A DNA stretch of 64,000 nucleotides, from the NCBI RefSeq assembly GCF_024397895.1, contig NZ_CP073346.1, forward strand, positions 2,914,001 through 2,978,000, in the 5' to 3' direction. The translations under genes were made by a program, and so were the position numbers. Of this stretch, positions 35,956 to 48,295 are shown in pieces (within the stretch, counting starts at the first letter, position 1; each line of letters starts with the position of its first letter). Origin of the DNA: Pseudomonas benzenivorans. GTDB taxonomy: Bacteria; Pseudomonadota; Gammaproteobacteria; Pseudomonadales; Pseudomonadaceae. The notes beneath the pieces were generated by a model that saw only the letters and a program-made list of their open reading frames with translations, searched no databases and was not told the DNA's origin.

Positions 35956-37362
35956 TCAGCCCGGGTCGCGGAAGTCGACGCGGGCGCCGCTCGGCACCGC
36001 CACGCTGACCGACTCGCGGGTGGCGATATCGATGCCCTCGCTGGCGACTTCGGCGAGAAAGTCGATCTGCTCCGGGGTGATCACGTAAGGCGGCAGGAAG
36101 TACACCACACTGCCCAGGGGGCGCAGCAGGGCGCCGCGCGTGAGGGCGTGCTGGTAGACCTTGAGGCCGCGCCGCTCCTGCCAGGGATAGGCGGCCTTGC
36201 TCGCTTTGTCCTGCACCATCTCCACGGCCAGGGCCATGCCGGTCTGGCGCACCTCGGCGACATGGGCGTGATCGGCCAGGTGCGCGGTGGCGCTGGCCAT
36301 GCGCGCAGCCAGGGCCTTGTTGGCCTCGATCACGTCGTCCTGCTCGAAAATGTCCAGGGTCGCCAAGGCGGCCGCGCAGGCCAGCGGATTGCCGGTGTAG
36401 CTGTGCGAATGGAGGAAGGCGCGCAGGGTCGAGTAGTCGTCGTAGAACGCCTGGTAGATGGTGTCGGTGGTCAGGCAGGCGGCCAGGGGCAGGTAGCCAC
36501 CGGTCAGGGCCTTGGACAGGCAGAGGAAGTCCGGGCGGATGCCGGCCTGCTCGCAGGCGAACATCGTGCCGGTGCGGCCGAAGCCGACGGCGATCTCGTC
36601 GTGGATCAGGTGCACGCCGTAGCGGTCGCAGGCCTCGCGCAGCAGCTTGAGGTAGATCGGGTGGTACATGCGCATGCCGCCGGCGCCCTGGATCAGCGGC
36701 TCGACTATCACCGCGGCGACTTCCTGGTGGTGCTCGGCCAGGCACTGTTCCATGTGGGCGAACATGGTCCGCGAATGTTCCTCCCAGCTCATCCCATCGG
36801 GGCGATAGAAGCAGTCGGGGCTGGGCACCTTGAGGGTGTCGAGCAGCAGCGCCTTGTAGGTGTCGGTAAACAGCGACACATCGCCCACCGACATCGCCGC
36901 CACGGTTTCGCCGTGGTAGCTGTTGCTCAGGGTGACGAAGCGCTTCTTCTGCGGCTGGCCGACGTTGAGCCAGTAGTGGAAGCTCATCTTCAGCGCCACT
37001 TCGATGCACGACGAACCGTTGTCGGCGTAGAACACCCGGTCCAGGCCGGCCGGGGTAAGCTTGACCAGGCGCTCGGACAGCTCGACCACCGGCGCATGGC
37101 TGAAGCCGGCGAGAATCACGTGTTCCAGCTGGTCGACCTGATCCTTGATGCGCTGGTTGATGCGCGGGTTGGCATGGCCGAACACGTTGACCCACCAGGA
37201 ACTGACCGCGTCGATATAGCGCTTGCCGTCGAAGTCTTCCAGCCACACCCCCTCGCCTCGTTTGATCGGCACCAGCGGTAGCTGTTCGTGGTCTTTCATC
37301 TGGGTGCAGGGGTGCCAGAGCACCGCCAGGTCGCGTTGCATCCAGTGGTCATTCAGGCTCAT
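35956..37362 (-). CDS. bioA: Adenosylmethionine-8-amino-7-oxononanoate aminotransferase
   Basis: A 468-residue class III PLP aminotransferase of biotin synthesis, using SAM as amino donor. Signatures are LWHPCTQMKDHE at the N-terminus, DAVSSWWVNVFGHANPRINQ, the Asp of LIHDEIAVGFGRTGTMFA, and the PLP lysine in LCLSKALTGGYLPLA. Length is a little above the E. coli enzyme, normal for Pseudomonas. It lies 78 bp before rsmE on the same strand; the other bio genes are elsewhere. Confidence 0.96.
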   Translation of the reverse strand: MSLNDHWMQRDLAVLWHPCTQMKDHEQLPLVPIKRGEGVWLEDFDGKRYIDAVSSWWVNVFGHANPRINQRIKDQVDQLEHVILAGFSHAPVVELSERLVKLTPAGLDRVFYADNGSSCIEVALKMSFHYWLNVGQPQKKRFVTLSNSYHGETVAAMSVGDVSLFTDTYKALLLDTLKVPSPDCFYRPDGMSWEEHSRTMFAHMEQCLAEHHQEVAAVIVEPLIQGAGGMRMYHPIYLKLLREACDRYGVHLIHDEIAVGFGRTGTMFACEQAGIRPDFLCLSKALTGGYLPLAACLTTDTIYQAFYDDYSTLRAFLHSHSYTGNPLACAAALATLDIFEQDDVIEANKALAARMASATAHLADHAHVAEVRQTGMALAVEMVQDKASKAAYPWQERRGLKVYQHALTRGALLRPLGSVVYFLPPYVITPEQIDFLAEVASEGIDIATRESVSVAVPSGARVDFRDPG

Positions 37363-37675
37363 CGAAACGCTCTCCCATTCATCTACGGCAAGCCTATCAG
37401 ATGTGTCCGCGGCGATGGGGCGCGCAGCCCGCCGGCCCTGCTTCAGGGGCAGCGGCCGTCTATCCGCCGGAGGATACCGTTGAGGGCTCCGCGGTGAACC
37501 CTTGGACCCAGCGCGACCCTAATTCGCAGGGGCGGCTTGGCGGCAACCAAAGGATCGTATTTCTCGATATTTCAGAGCGAATCTTTTCGCTTTTTCTCGA
37601 TGGTTTTGTTGATAGGCTTTCTCAATATGTTTCTGAACGGCTCTAGAAGGGCCTTCTGCGTGGAGTTATCCCTGG
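37363..37675. other. Divergent 313-bp intergenic region, bioA / cytochrome b561
   Basis: No gene seen. The half nearer cytochrome b561 (about 37545-37650) is visibly richer in A and T than its surroundings (ATTTCTCGATATTTC, CTTTTTCTCGATGG) and is a likely promoter region. No operator could be assigned. Confidence 0.6.
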
Positions 37676-38221
37676 ATGCAGTGGCGCAATTCGGCCGATC
37701 GGTACGGCCTGGTCAGTATTCTTCTGCACTGGCTGGTGGCCTTGGCGGTGTTCGGCCTGTTCGGCCTGGGCTACTGGATGGTCGGTCTGGACTACTACAG
37801 CGCCTGGTACAAGACCGCGCCGGAGCTGCACAAGAGCTTCGGCCTGCTGCTGTTCGCGGTGATGCTCGGGCGCATGCTCTGGCGTCGCCTCAGTCCGCCG
37901 CCCGCGAGCCTGCCCAGCCACGGTCGGCTGACCCGACTGGGCAGCAAGTTCGGGCATGCATTGCTCTACCTGGGGCTGTTCGTGCTGATGATCTCCGGTT
38001 ACCTGATCTCCACCGCCGAAGGGCGTGGTATCGAGGTGTTCGGGCTGTTCGAGGTGCCGGCCACTGCCAGCAGCATTCCCAATCAGACGGATGTCGCCGG
38101 TCTGGTGCATGAGTACCTGGCCTGGGCCCTGGTGGTCTTCGCCGGCATCCACGCGCTGGCGGCACTCAAGCACCACTTCATCGACCACGACGCCACGCTG
38201 CTGCGCATGCTTGGGCGCTGA
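37676..38221 (+). CDS. Cytochrome b561 family protein
   Basis: A 181-residue four-helix membrane cytochrome b. Candidate heme-ligand histidines are in [26 protein letters not shown] and [12 protein letters not shown]. Such proteins pass electrons between quinones and periplasmic partners; the exact partner is not shown. It lies 64 bp before a YceI protein, a pairing very common in proteobacteria, suggesting that YceI carries a lipid or quinone-like ligand for it. Confidence 0.93.
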   Translation: MQWRNSADRYGLVSILLHWLVALAVFGLFGLGYWMVGLDYYSAWYKTAPELHKSFGLLLFAVMLGRMLWRRLSPPPASLPSHGRLTRLGSKFGHALLYLGLFVLMISGYLISTAEGRGIEVFGLFEVPATASSIPNQTDVAGLVHEYLAWALVVFAGIHALAALKHHFIDHDATLLRMLGR

Positions 38222-38285
38222 TGGCTTTGACCTACGTTCAACGGTGTCATGCAGTGCACCGCACTCAATCAGAAGGAGATTCGCT

Positions 38286-38864
38286 ATGTTGAAAAAGACC
38301 CTCGCCGCGTTGGCTATCGGCTCGGCCCTGTTCGGCGCCGGCCAGGCGTTGGCCGCCGACTATGTGATCGACACGGAAGGCCAGCACGCCTTCGTCAATT
38401 TCAAGATCAATCACCTGGGCTACAGCTGGATGTACGGCACTTTCAAGGACTTCGAAGGCCAGTTCAGCTACGACGCAAAGAATCCGGAGGCGAGCAAGGT
38501 CAAGGTGACACTCGATACCAGCAGCGTCTTCACCAACAATGCCGAACGCGACAAGCACCTGCGCAGCGATGACTTCCTTAGCGTCAGCAAGCATCCGCAG
38601 GCCACCTTCGAGTCCACCGCGGTGAAGGCGACGGGTGAAGGCAGTGCCGATATCACCGGCAACCTGACCCTCAACGGCGTGACCAAGCCGGTGGTAATCG
38701 CCGCCACTTTCGTCGGCGAGGGCGAGGACCCGTGGGGCGGCTACCGCGCCGGCTTCTCCGGCTCGACCACGCTGAAGCTCAAGGACTTCGATATCCAGAT
38801 GGATCTCGGCCCGGCCTCCCAAGAGGTCGAGCTGATCATCTCGGTGGAAGGCGTACGCCAGTAA
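38286..38864 (+). CDS. YceI family periplasmic lipid-binding protein
   Basis: A 192-residue protein with a Sec signal peptide ([23 protein letters not shown], cut before ADYVID) and a lipocalin-like YceI domain; [20 protein letters not shown] and [11 protein letters not shown] are family landmarks. YceI proteins bind isoprenoid quinone-like ligands. The homologue in this position in P. aeruginosa (PasP) is a secreted protease-like factor by report. AGAAGGAG lies just upstream of ATG 38286. Downstream terminator follows. Confidence 0.93.
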   Translation: MLKKTLAALAIGSALFGAGQALAADYVIDTEGQHAFVNFKINHLGYSWMYGTFKDFEGQFSYDAKNPEASKVKVTLDTSSVFTNNAERDKHLRSDDFLSVSKHPQATFESTAVKATGEGSADITGNLTLNGVTKPVVIAATFVGEGEDPWGGYRAGFSGSTTLKLKDFDIQMDLGPASQEVELIISVEGVRQ

Positions 38865-38881
38865 GCGAACGCGCAGCAAAG

Positions 38882-38911
38882 AAAACGCCGGCCCTAGGGC
38901 CGGCGTTTTCG
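38882..38911. terminator. Bidirectional terminator between yceI and helicase gene
   Basis: AAAACGCCGGCCC and GGGCCGGCGTTTT are perfect arms with only TA between them, giving A/T tracts on both sides for the two converging genes. Confidence 0.88.
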
Positions 38912-38927
38912 TAAGCGCTGTCCATGC

Positions 38928-38951
38928 AGCCTCGGCCTGGGCCGAGGCTGT
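38928..38951. repeat. Second perfect hairpin after the helicase gene
   Basis: Two 11-bp arms starting CAGCCTCGGCC with a 2-base centre. No T-tract; possibly a 3' stabilising hairpin of the helicase mRNA. Confidence 0.6.
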
Positions 38952-38962
38952 CTGGAGGCGGC

Positions 38963-40783
38963 TCAGCTTTCGCGGTTACGCGTCAGCAGGGCCGGCTTCT
39001 CGCCGCGCGGGCGGCTGCTCGGCAACTGGTCGAGTTGTTCCGGGGTCGGGAAGCGGTCGCTGCGCGAGCCCTTGTGCATGATCACCGGTTGCTTGTCGGA
39101 GGCGCTTTTCACAGCTGCCTCCTGGCGTGGCAGCTCGTCGCCGCGGCCGAGCGAGGTGCCGGCGTCACGCTGTGGCCGCGAACGACCGGCGCCGTTGCGG
39201 CCCTGGCCGCCCTGGCGCTTGCCTTGGCCGGCGCCGGCGCCGGCTCCCGCACCACTGCTGCGAGGCCCCTTGCCCTGGCCGCGTGGGCTCTGGGCGGGGG
39301 CGCCAGCGGCGGCAGCTGCGCCCGGACGACGGCCGCGGTTCTGCTGCTTGTTCTGGTGCGGGCTGACGTAGTCCACCCGGTTGCCGAAGTTGTCGATCTC
39401 GTCATCGCGGAACTCGTCCGGCGCACGGTCGGGAGGCAAGGCAGGAATGGCCGCCGCGACCGGGCGCGCCGCGCGCGGTTGTTGCTGCTGGCTGCGCCCC
39501 GGCTGGGACTTGGCCTTGCCGGTGTCCTTGCCCTTGTCCTTGCGACCGCTGCCGTGGCGCTCGCCACCACCACCGCCACGCGGCGGACGGGGCTTCTGCG
39601 GCTCGCGGACTTCCGGGCGCTCGGCCTCGACCTTGCTGGCATCGAAGCCCATCAGGTCGCCGTCGGGGATCCTCTGCTTGGTCATCCGCTCGATGCCCTT
39701 GAGCAGCTTCTCTTCGTCAGGGGCGACCAGCGAGATCGCCTCGCCGCTGCGACCGGCACGGCCGGTACGGCCGATGCGGTGCACGTAGTCTTCCTCGACG
39801 TTGGGCAGCTCGAAGTTGACCACGTGGGGCAGCTGGTCGATGTCCAGGCCGCGGGCCGCGATGTCGGTGGCGACCAGGATCCGCACCTGGTTCGCCTTGA
39901 AGTCGGCCAGGGCCTTGGTGCGGGCGTTCTGGCTCTTGTTGCCGTGAATCGCCACGGCCGGCAGGCCATGCTTGTCGAGGTATTCGGCCAGGCGGTTGGC
40001 GCCGTGCTTGGTGCGGGTGAAGACCAGCACCTGCTCCCAGGCACCGGCGGTGACCAGGTGGGCCAGCAGGGCGCGCTTGTGGCTGGCCTGCAGGCGGAAC
40101 ACGCGCTGCTCGATGCGCTCGACCGTGGTGTTCGGCGGCGTCACCTCGATGCGCTCGGGGTTGTGCAGCAGCTTGCCGGCCAGGTCGGTGATGTCCTTGG
40201 AGAAGGTCGCCGAGAACAGCAGGTTCTGACGCTTGGTCGGCAGCTTGGCGAGGACCTTCTTGACGTCATGGATGAAGCCCATGTCGAGCATGCGGTCGGC
40301 TTCGTCGAGCACCAGGATCTCCACGTGGGAGAGGTCGATGGCCTTCTGGTTGGTCAAGTCGAGCAGGCGACCGGGGCAGGCCACCAGGACATCGACACCC
40401 TTGGCCAGGGCTTGTACCTGGGGGTTCATGCCAACGCCGCCAAAGATGCAGGCGCTGACGAATTTCAAATCGCGGGCGTAGGCCTTGAAGCTGTCATGCA
40501 CCTGGGCGGCCAGTTCGCGGGTGGGGGTCAACACCAGCACGCGCGGCTGCTTGGGGCCGTGGCGGTGTTCGCGATCCGGGTGACCGTTGGGGAACAGTCG
40601 CTCGAGGATCGGCAGGGCAAAACCGCCTGTCTTACCTGTACCCGTCTGGGCCGCTACCATCAGGTCGCGACCTTGCAACACGGCGGGGATGGCCCGCTGT
40701 TGCACCGGAGTGGGCTGGGTGTAGCCGACGGATTCGACCGCACGGACTAAAGCCTCGGAGAGACCGAGGGAGGCAAAGGACAT
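38963..40783 (-). CDS. rhlE2: RhlE-type DEAD-box RNA helicase with long disordered C-terminus
   Basis: A 606-residue ATP-dependent RNA helicase. Q motif [19 protein letters not shown], Walker [24 protein letters not shown] and [11 protein letters not shown] are all present in the first 380 residues. The remaining 220 residues are low complexity (Arg/Gly/Gln/Pro/Ala, with GAGAGAGAG and RSQQQQPR), like the extended tail of P. aeruginosa RhlE2, which affects RNA binding and degradosome interaction. ATG 40783 has AGGA upstream; a TTG at 40789 is in frame. Converges on yceI. Confidence 0.92.
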   Translation of the reverse strand: MSFASLGLSEALVRAVESVGYTQPTPVQQRAIPAVLQGRDLMVAAQTGTGKTGGFALPILERLFPNGHPDREHRHGPKQPRVLVLTPTRELAAQVHDSFKAYARDLKFVSACIFGGVGMNPQVQALAKGVDVLVACPGRLLDLTNQKAIDLSHVEILVLDEADRMLDMGFIHDVKKVLAKLPTKRQNLLFSATFSKDITDLAGKLLHNPERIEVTPPNTTVERIEQRVFRLQASHKRALLAHLVTAGAWEQVLVFTRTKHGANRLAEYLDKHGLPAVAIHGNKSQNARTKALADFKANQVRILVATDIAARGLDIDQLPHVVNFELPNVEEDYVHRIGRTGRAGRSGEAISLVAPDEEKLLKGIERMTKQRIPDGDLMGFDASKVEAERPEVREPQKPRPPRGGGGGERHGSGRKDKGKDTGKAKSQPGRSQQQQPRAARPVAAAIPALPPDRAPDEFRDDEIDNFGNRVDYVSPHQNKQQNRGRRPGAAAAAGAPAQSPRGQGKGPRSSGAGAGAGAGQGKRQGGQGRNGAGRSRPQRDAGTSLGRGDELPRQEAAVKSASDKQPVIMHKGSRSDRFPTPEQLDQLPSSRPRGEKPALLTRNRES

Positions 40784-41303
40784 GTGCAATCCTGTCTAGT
40801 GAGGGCGAGGCCCTATGGGGTGTATTGCCTGGCTTGAATCGCGGCGTGGGGCGCGCAATCCCGACCGGTACTGCTGGCCAACTGGGGGCTAGCATCCGGG
40901 CGCAAGCCTGGCGGGGAGGCCCGAGTATAACAGAACAGCAGGGCGATGGGGCGGTTCGCGCGTTCGGCTTGTCGAAACGTCCTGCGGCCGGCCATTTGCA
41001 GTGTCCCTGAGCCTTGGCTTCATTGGCGCGCTCTGCCCTCCCGGCCTGAGCGCTAAAGCCCTGCGTGCAAAGTTGCGCTGCCTCGGGGATCATGGGACTC
41101 AGTAGTCAACGCATGTCGGCCGGTCGCTTTGGCGCCCGTGCTTGCCGGACACCTCCGCTCGATCCAGATGCCTGTGACGAATCATTGCCAGTGCCCGGGC
41201 TCGCTCATGATCAATGCCCGGCCCGAGTGAGCGCTGGTCTATAACTTGACGGAACGATCAAGCCTTGCGGGCTTGCTCGGTCTTACCACGATGGAGCGCC
41301 TGC
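40784..41303. other. 520-bp intergenic region, helicase / ppnN divergent
   Basis: No credible gene; short open frames here have no family features. It contains both promoters. A TATAAC at 41240-41245 and a TTGACG at 41246-41251 lie before ppnN, but no well-spaced pair could be fixed. It is unusually long for this window. Confidence 0.6.
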
Positions 41304-42677
41304 ATGGCCACGAGAAATACCACCAACGCCTCGGTTTCCCCCAAGGGCAGCCTGGAAACCCTGTCCCAGCGAGAAGTGCAGCAGTTGCGCGAGACCGGTT
41401 GCGGCAGCGTCTACGCGCTGTTCCGCCAGTGCGCCCTGGCGATACTCAATACCGGCTCGGGCAGCGATAACGCCAAGACCATCCTCGAGGCCTATCCGGA
41501 CTTCGAGGTGCGCATCCACCAGCAGGATCGCGGCATCCGTCTGGAGCTGCTGAATGCGCCGGCCGACGCCTTCGTCGACGGCGAAATGATCGCCAGCACC
41601 CGGGAAATGCTGTTCAGCGCCTTGCGCGATATCGTCTATACCCAGAGCGAACTGGAGAGCAAGCGGGTCGATTTCAGCAGCTCCCAGGGCATCACCGATT
41701 ACGTCTTTCACCTGCTGCGCAACGCCGGCACCCTGCGCGCCGGCGTGGAACCGAAGATCGTGGTGTGCTGGGGCGGGCACTCGATCAATCGCGAGGAATA
41801 CAAGTACACCAAGATCGTCGGTCACGAGCTGGGTCTGCGCGGCCTCGACGTGTGCACGGGCTGCGGCCCCGGGGTGATGAAGGGACCGATGAAGGGAGCG
41901 ACCATCGCCCATGCCAAGCAGCGCAACGTCACCGGGCGTTATCTGGGCCTGACCGAGCCGGGCATCATCGCCGCCGAGGCGCCCAATCCGATCGTCAATG
42001 AACTGGTGATCCTGCCCGATATCGAGAAGCGTCTGGAGGCCTTCGTCCGCGTGGGCCACGGCATCATCATCTTCCCCGGAGGCGCCGGTACCGCCGAGGA
42101 ATTTCTCTACCTGCTCGGCATCCTCATGCACCCGGATAACCGGGAGCTGCCCTTCCCGCTGATCCTCACCGGCCCACGCAGCGCCGAGCCGTACCTGCAG
42201 CAGCTGCACGCGTTCATCGGCGCCACGATGGGCGAGGAAGCCCAGCAGCGTTATCGGATCATCGTCGACGACCCCGCCGAGGTGGCGCGGGAGATGGCTC
42301 AGGGCATCCAGGCGGTCACCCAGTTCCGCCGCGAGCGCAACGATGCCTTCCATTTCAACTGGCTGCTGAAGATCGACGAGAGCTTCCAGCGTCCCTTCGA
42401 GCCGACCCATGAAAACATGGCCAGTCTCAACCTGACCCGCGACCAGCCGGTGCACGAGCTGGCTGCGCAGCTGCGCCGCGCCTTCTCGGGCATCGTCGCC
42501 GGCAACGTGAAGGTCCAGGGGATTCGCCTGATCGAGGAGCATGGGCCGTACCAGATCACGGGCGACCAGGGCATCATGCGGCCGCTGGATCGCCTGTTGC
42601 AGGCATTCGTCGACCAGCAGCGCATGAAGCTGCCGGGAGGCAGCGCCTATGTGCCGAGCTACAAGGTGGTGGCTTAA
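41304..42677 (+). CDS. ppnN: PpnN/YgdH nucleotide 5'-monophosphate nucleosidase
   Basis: A 457-residue LOG-family enzyme that splits purine/pyrimidine monophosphates into base and ribose 5-phosphate; the E. coli enzyme is stimulated by (p)ppGpp. It has the N-terminal DUF4478-like region (QLRETGCGSVYALFRQCALAILNTGS), the LOG core with VCTGCGPGVMKGPMKGA and the catalytic PGGAGTAEE motif, and a C-terminal PpnN-specific region. ATG 41304 (MATRNTT) chosen; the ATG-less upstream frame to 41265 is not family-like. Monocistronic. Confidence 0.92.
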   Translation: MATRNTTNASVSPKGSLETLSQREVQQLRETGCGSVYALFRQCALAILNTGSGSDNAKTILEAYPDFEVRIHQQDRGIRLELLNAPADAFVDGEMIASTREMLFSALRDIVYTQSELESKRVDFSSSQGITDYVFHLLRNAGTLRAGVEPKIVVCWGGHSINREEYKYTKIVGHELGLRGLDVCTGCGPGVMKGPMKGATIAHAKQRNVTGRYLGLTEPGIIAAEAPNPIVNELVILPDIEKRLEAFVRVGHGIIIFPGGAGTAEEFLYLLGILMHPDNRELPFPLILTGPRSAEPYLQQLHAFIGATMGEEAQQRYRIIVDDPAEVAREMAQGIQAVTQFRRERNDAFHFNWLLKIDESFQRPFEPTHENMASLNLTRDQPVHELAAQLRRAFSGIVAGNVKVQGIRLIEEHGPYQITGDQGIMRPLDRLLQAFVDQQRMKLPGGSAYVPSYKVVA

Positions 42678-42704
42678 GCGCGAGCGCAGGCGCCGGCGGG
42701 CTCG

Positions 42705-43490
42705 TCAGGGGATCTGCGCGGCGTCCGTCGTGGCGGCTTGTGCGTCATGGGGCGGTGCGTAACGGGCGAGCAGGTCGGCATAGGCCGGCTCGGCCTTGAA
42801 GCGCCGCAGCTCCTCGGCGAAGCGTTCGGCCAGTTCTTCCAGCCCGGCATCGCGCCTCAGGCCCAGGTAGAGCCGGTCGCGGCTGACCACCTTGGGGTGG
42901 TGGGTGATCGTCTTGTTCAGGCCCATCCGGGTCAGCAGGTAATGGCCGGCGCGATGATCGTTGATCACCAGGTCGACGCGGTTGCGCTGCAGTTTGCCGA
43001 AATTGGCCGCGTGGTCGGGCCCGGGCTCCCGGGTGAAACGCTCGGATTCGCGGAACGCTCGGTTGGCATACCAGTAACCGGGCGATACGCCAACCTTCAG
43101 GCCGTCGAGGTCGCTCAGGTCCTGAAAGCGGTGCGGGCGCGCCGTGCTGTGAAACAGCACGAACTCGATTTCCGACAGTGGCTCGCTGGGAAACAGCATG
43201 GTGGGGCGTCGCGCGGCAGTCTGGAAGATGTCGAAGATGCCATCCGCCCGGCCCTGGCTGAAGGCCGTCAGGCAACGCTTCCAGGGCATCAGTTGCCACT
43301 CCACGTCGACGCCCAGGCGCCGCAGGACGATGTGTGCCGCCTCGTAATCCAGGCCGCGTAACTGGCCCTGTTCCTCATAGATGTAGGGCGGCCAGGCTTC
43401 GCTGACCAGGCGCAGCGTCTGGCCCTGGGCGCTCAGGCTCAAGCTGGCAAGGAAGAGGATGACGAGGAGTTGTCGTTGGAGTGCCGTCAT
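42705..43490 (-). CDS. Periplasmic solute-binding protein, family 3-like
   Basis: A 261-residue secreted protein with a signal peptide (MTALQRQLLVILFLASLSLSAQG) and a bacterial extracellular solute-binding family 3 fold: TLRLVSEAWPPYIYEEQGQLRGLDYEAAHIV at the start and LDGLKVGVSPGYWYANRAF in the middle. No transporter genes are adjacent, as is usual for many Pseudomonas orphan members; it may supply a transporter elsewhere or act in sensing. The ligand is unknown. It converges on ppnN, 27 bp away. Confidence 0.85.
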   Translation of the reverse strand: MTALQRQLLVILFLASLSLSAQGQTLRLVSEAWPPYIYEEQGQLRGLDYEAAHIVLRRLGVDVEWQLMPWKRCLTAFSQGRADGIFDIFQTAARRPTMLFPSEPLSEIEFVLFHSTARPHRFQDLSDLDGLKVGVSPGYWYANRAFRESERFTREPGPDHAANFGKLQRNRVDLVINDHRAGHYLLTRMGLNKTITHHPKVVSRDRLYLGLRRDAGLEELAERFAEELRRFKAEPAYADLLARYAPPHDAQAATTDAAQIP

Positions 43491-43558
43491 CGGGCCAGCG
43501 TACGCTGGTCGCCGGGCGTGGGGAAGTCAGGTTGCGCGGGAAATCGGCAGGCGGTCAC

Positions 43559-43596
43559 AACCCTGAAGGCCGGGCTGGGTCTCCGGCTTCAGGGTT
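43559..43596 (-). terminator. Hairpin after metF
   Basis: AACCCTGAAG...CCGG and CCGGCTTCAGGGTT arms with one bulge, located 11 bp past the metF stop. No strong T-tract; probably an intrinsic terminator or 3' hairpin. Confidence 0.5.
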
Positions 43597-43606
43597 GCGT
43601 CTGGAC

Positions 43607-44452
43607 TCAGCGGGACAGCTTGAGGTTGTTCCAGATCGCCAGGCTGGGGCCGGCCAGGTTCATGGTGTAGAAGTGCAGGCCCGGGGCGCCGCCTTGCAGC
43701 AGGCGCTCGCACATCTCGCTGACCACCTGTTCGCCGTAGGCGCGAATGCTGTCGCTGTCGTCGCCGTAGGCTTCCAGCTGCTTGCGCACCCAGCGCGGAA
43801 TCTCGGCGCCGCAGGCGTCGGAGAAGCGCGCCAGCTTGCTGTAGTTGGTGATCGGCATGATGCCGGGCACCACCGGGATGTCCACGCCCATCTTGCGCAC
43901 GCGGTCGACGAAGTAGAAGTAGCTGTCGACGTTGAAGAAGTACTGGGTGATCGCGCTGCTGGCGCCGGACTTGGCCTTGCGCACGAAGTTGGCGATATCG
44001 GCTTCGAAATTGCGCGCCTGCGGATGCATCTCCGGGTAGGCGGCGATTTCGATGTGGAAGTGCGCGCCGGTCTCCTCGCGGATGAAGCTGACCAGCTCGT
44101 TGGCGTAGCGCAGCTCGCCGCTGGCCATGCCCATGCCGGAGGGCAGGTCGCCGCGCAGGGCGACGATGCGCGTGATGCCGGCGTCCTTGTAAAGGTTAAG
44201 CAACTGGCGCAGTTCGGCCTTGCTGTCGCCGACACAGGACAGGTGCGGCGCGGTGGAGACCTGCACTTCGTCGTTCAGCTGCAGGACCGTGGTGACGGTG
44301 CGGTCGCGGGTGGAGCCGCCGGCGCCGTAGGTGCAGGAGAAGAAGTCCGGCTTGTAGGCGGCCAGTTCGCGCGCGGTGGTCAACAGTTTTTCATGCCCGG
44401 CCTCGGTCTTCGCGGGGAAGAACTCGAAGCTGTAGCTACGTTCTTGGCTCAT
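43607..44452 (-). CDS. metF: 5,10-methylenetetrahydrofolate reductase
   Basis: A 281-residue FAD-dependent TIM-barrel enzyme making 5-methyl-THF for homocysteine methylation. It has FEFFPAKTEAGHEKL at the N-terminus, DFFSCTYGAGGSTRDRT, and the VALRGDLPSG segment. It lies 81 bp after ahcY on the same strand, so both belong to the activated-methyl cycle unit and may be covered by the SAH riboswitch transcript. A GC-rich hairpin without T-tract lies between the two genes. Confidence 0.96.
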   Translation of the reverse strand: MSQERSYSFEFFPAKTEAGHEKLLTTARELAAYKPDFFSCTYGAGGSTRDRTVTTVLQLNDEVQVSTAPHLSCVGDSKAELRQLLNLYKDAGITRIVALRGDLPSGMGMASGELRYANELVSFIREETGAHFHIEIAAYPEMHPQARNFEADIANFVRKAKSGASSAITQYFFNVDSYFYFVDRVRKMGVDIPVVPGIMPITNYSKLARFSDACGAEIPRWVRKQLEAYGDDSDSIRAYGEQVVSEMCERLLQGGAPGLHFYTMNLAGPSLAIWNNLKLSR

Positions 44453-44533
44453 AGAAAATTCCAGGCGTGAGGCTGATCAGGCAAGGCGACCCGCGCGGCT
44501 GGGGAGCTGCGCGGATCGCCTGTGGCCGATGGC

Positions 44534-46709
<2,176 letters not shown>

Positions 46710-46802
46710 GCCTAGGGGTGTATTGCAGAAGCGTTACTGGCAAGATGCCTTCCCGTTTTGGGGTGGCTCAGCGCAAACGAATTCAATCAAAGGGAGTTGA
46801 TG

Positions 46803-47024
46803 ATGAGTACGGCCGGATTTCTCTTGGCGTTGGTGGGTTTTATCTGGTCGGTGGCCAGAGGCATTCAGGTATCGGTCCTTTGCGCCGTGCTCAATTTTAT
46901 TCTTCCGCCAATCTCTCAGCTGATCTTCGCAGCTCAGGAACCGACGATGCGGTCGCCGTTTCTGGTGATCGTCATTGGTCTGGGGCTGATGTATTTGGGG
47001 GGTGGATTGCAACTGTCGTTCTGA
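46803..47024 (+). CDS. Small two-helix membrane protein, unrecognised
   Basis: A 73-residue hydrophobic protein with two likely membrane helices (about residues 3-35 and 47-66) and a QEPTMRS loop. AGGGAG lies 6 bp before ATG 46803; an ATG at 46800 is adjacent but worse spaced. The flanking bases look A/T-richer than neighbours. I recognise no family and assign no function. It stands alone between the cytochrome c' gene and the metK terminator. Confidence 0.65.
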   Translation: MSTAGFLLALVGFIWSVARGIQVSVLCAVLNFILPPISQLIFAAQEPTMRSPFLVIVIGLGLMYLGGGLQLSF

Positions 47025-47038
47025 CCGCTACGGCGGTC

Positions 47039-47070
47039 CAAAAAAAGCCCCGCATCTGCGGGGCTTTTTC
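47039..47070. terminator. Bidirectional terminator between the small ORF and metK
   Basis: AAAAAAGCCCCGCA and TGCGGGGCTTTTT form a short-loop hairpin with A and T tracts, positioned between converging genes. Confidence 0.9.
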
Positions 47071-47083
47071 GTTGCCGGGGAGC

Positions 47084-48274
<1,191 letters not shown>

Positions 48275-48295
48275 CTATCGGTCTTCCTAAATTAA

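Noticed and set aside
44486..44520. Terminator between ahcY and metF
   Set aside because: The GGCGA...TCGCC hairpin lacks a following T-tract, so termination is not supported.
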